DNA of 64,000 nt from Catenulispora sp. MAP5-51 (lineage in GTDB: Bacteria > Actinomycetota > Actinomycetes > Streptomycetales > Catenulisporaceae): assembly GCF_041261205.1 (NCBI RefSeq), contig NZ_JBGCCH010000031.1:1-64000 (forward strand). The letters are read 5' to 3'. Under the pieces are notes generated by a model. It was not told where the DNA came from and searched no databases. It saw only the letters and a list, made by a program, of their open reading frames with translations. Shown one piece after another: positions 63,677 through 64,000 of the stretch. Position 1 is the stretch's first letter; each line of letters begins with the position of its first letter. The position numbers were made by a program, and so were the translations under genes.

Positions 63677-64000
63677 ATGACCAGGTCCGATCCGCGCCGC
63701 ATTCGCAGCGGCGACGAGCCCATGCACGCGCGCAGTCCGCTGCGCATGCGGTTGACCATGGCGTTGATCGGGCTGGCCAGTGCTATCGGCGGGGTCGTCT
63801 TCTTCCTCACCCAGCACGCGGTCGGCTTCGTCGTCTTCTGTGCGGTCGTCGGGTTGGTCGCGCTGGTCGATGCGATCGTGGTGGCGCGGCACATCCGTCA
63901 GGGTCCGCATTGGCAGCCCGGGCGGGACATTCCGCCGTACCGGCCCGTGGAGGAGCCCGGGGACGAGCTCGACCAGCGTTCGCCGCTGTCGCAGCACACG
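63677..64000 (+). CDS. DUF6343-type small membrane protein, 3' end at window edge
   Basis: 108 codons open to the edge. N-terminal GDEPMHARSPLRMRLTM, two hydrophobic helices (MALIGLASAIGGVVFFL and VGFVVFCAVVGLVALVDAI), then ARHIRQGPHWQPGRDIPPYR, the conserved end of the small DUF6343 proteins found beside uvrB in actinomycetes. Function unknown. Confidence 0.75.
   Translation, partial: MTRSDPRRIRSGDEPMHARSPLRMRLTMALIGLASAIGGVVFFLTQHAVGFVVFCAVVGLVALVDAIVVARHIRQGPHWQPGRDIPPYRPVEEPGDELDQRSPLSQHT

Overview
The window is high-GC actinomycete chromosome (roughly 70% G+C by eye, strong G/C third-position bias, many GTG starts, leaderless-looking or short-leader operons). The order gltB-gltD / pyk / ANTAR response regulator / liv transporter / thioesterase / polA / methyltransferase / rpsA / coaE / uvrB is the backbone known from Streptomyces. 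The decaprenyl-phospho-arabinose genes, the ricin-lectin enzymes and the many in-frame repeats point to a relative such as Catenulispora or a neighbouring family rather than Streptomyces itself. That placement is inference.

Region by region. 1-1.5 kb: a MATE efflux pump (cut by the window edge) divergent from a PadR repressor, with a large dyad between them. 1.8-8 kb: gltBD glutamate synthase. 8-11.7 kb: a DUF4190-like membrane protein, pyk, an unusual tRNA-Leu(CAA) with its own terminator, and a PdtaR-type ANTAR antiterminator. 12.1-18.2 kb: a complete branched-chain amino acid ABC transporter (livK, two hairpins, then livHMGF joined by start/stop overlaps) whose two ATPases carry odd repetitive tails. 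18.2-21.5 kb: a phosphotransferase, two secreted or membrane-anchored proteins of unknown function and a hotdog thioesterase, all on the minus strand. 21.7-24.4 kb: polA. 24.5-28.9 kb: a small polysaccharide group (flippase, GT4 glycosyltransferase, two methyltransferases). 29-34 kb: rpsA, an MFS transporter overlapping a membrane-anchored beta-propeller gene, and a lipoprotein. 34.4-38.2 kb: tandem paralogues of a dimethylformamidase-beta-like secreted protein. 38.3-42.2 kb: coaE followed by the three-gene module for decaprenyl-phospho-arabinose (UbiA-type transferase, dprE1, dprE2).

42.3-46.5 kb is the accessory stretch: a truncated HAD gene butted against a LuxR C-terminal fragment, short direct repeats, a flavin-dependent monooxygenase, a cupin, an unknown gene and a damaged methyltransferase. 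46.5-49.1 kb is lon, preceded by a textbook HspR operator. 49.1-51.9 kb holds an S66 carboxypeptidase and a divergent MarR/oxidoreductase pair. 51.9-60.2 kb is a secreted glycan-active group: two paralogous proteins combining an unrecognised catalytic-like domain, an Ig fold and ricin lectins, plus a GH20 hexosaminidase with a DasR site upstream. The window ends with an alpha/beta hydrolase, uvrB and a small DUF6343-type membrane protein.

No CRISPR array, prophage, intact insertion sequence or rRNA was seen. The strongest leads for new biology are the paired ricin-lectin proteins with a shared 52-bp upstream element, the atypical tRNA-Leu, the alanine at the benzothiazinone-target position of DprE1, and the acidic tail on LivG.
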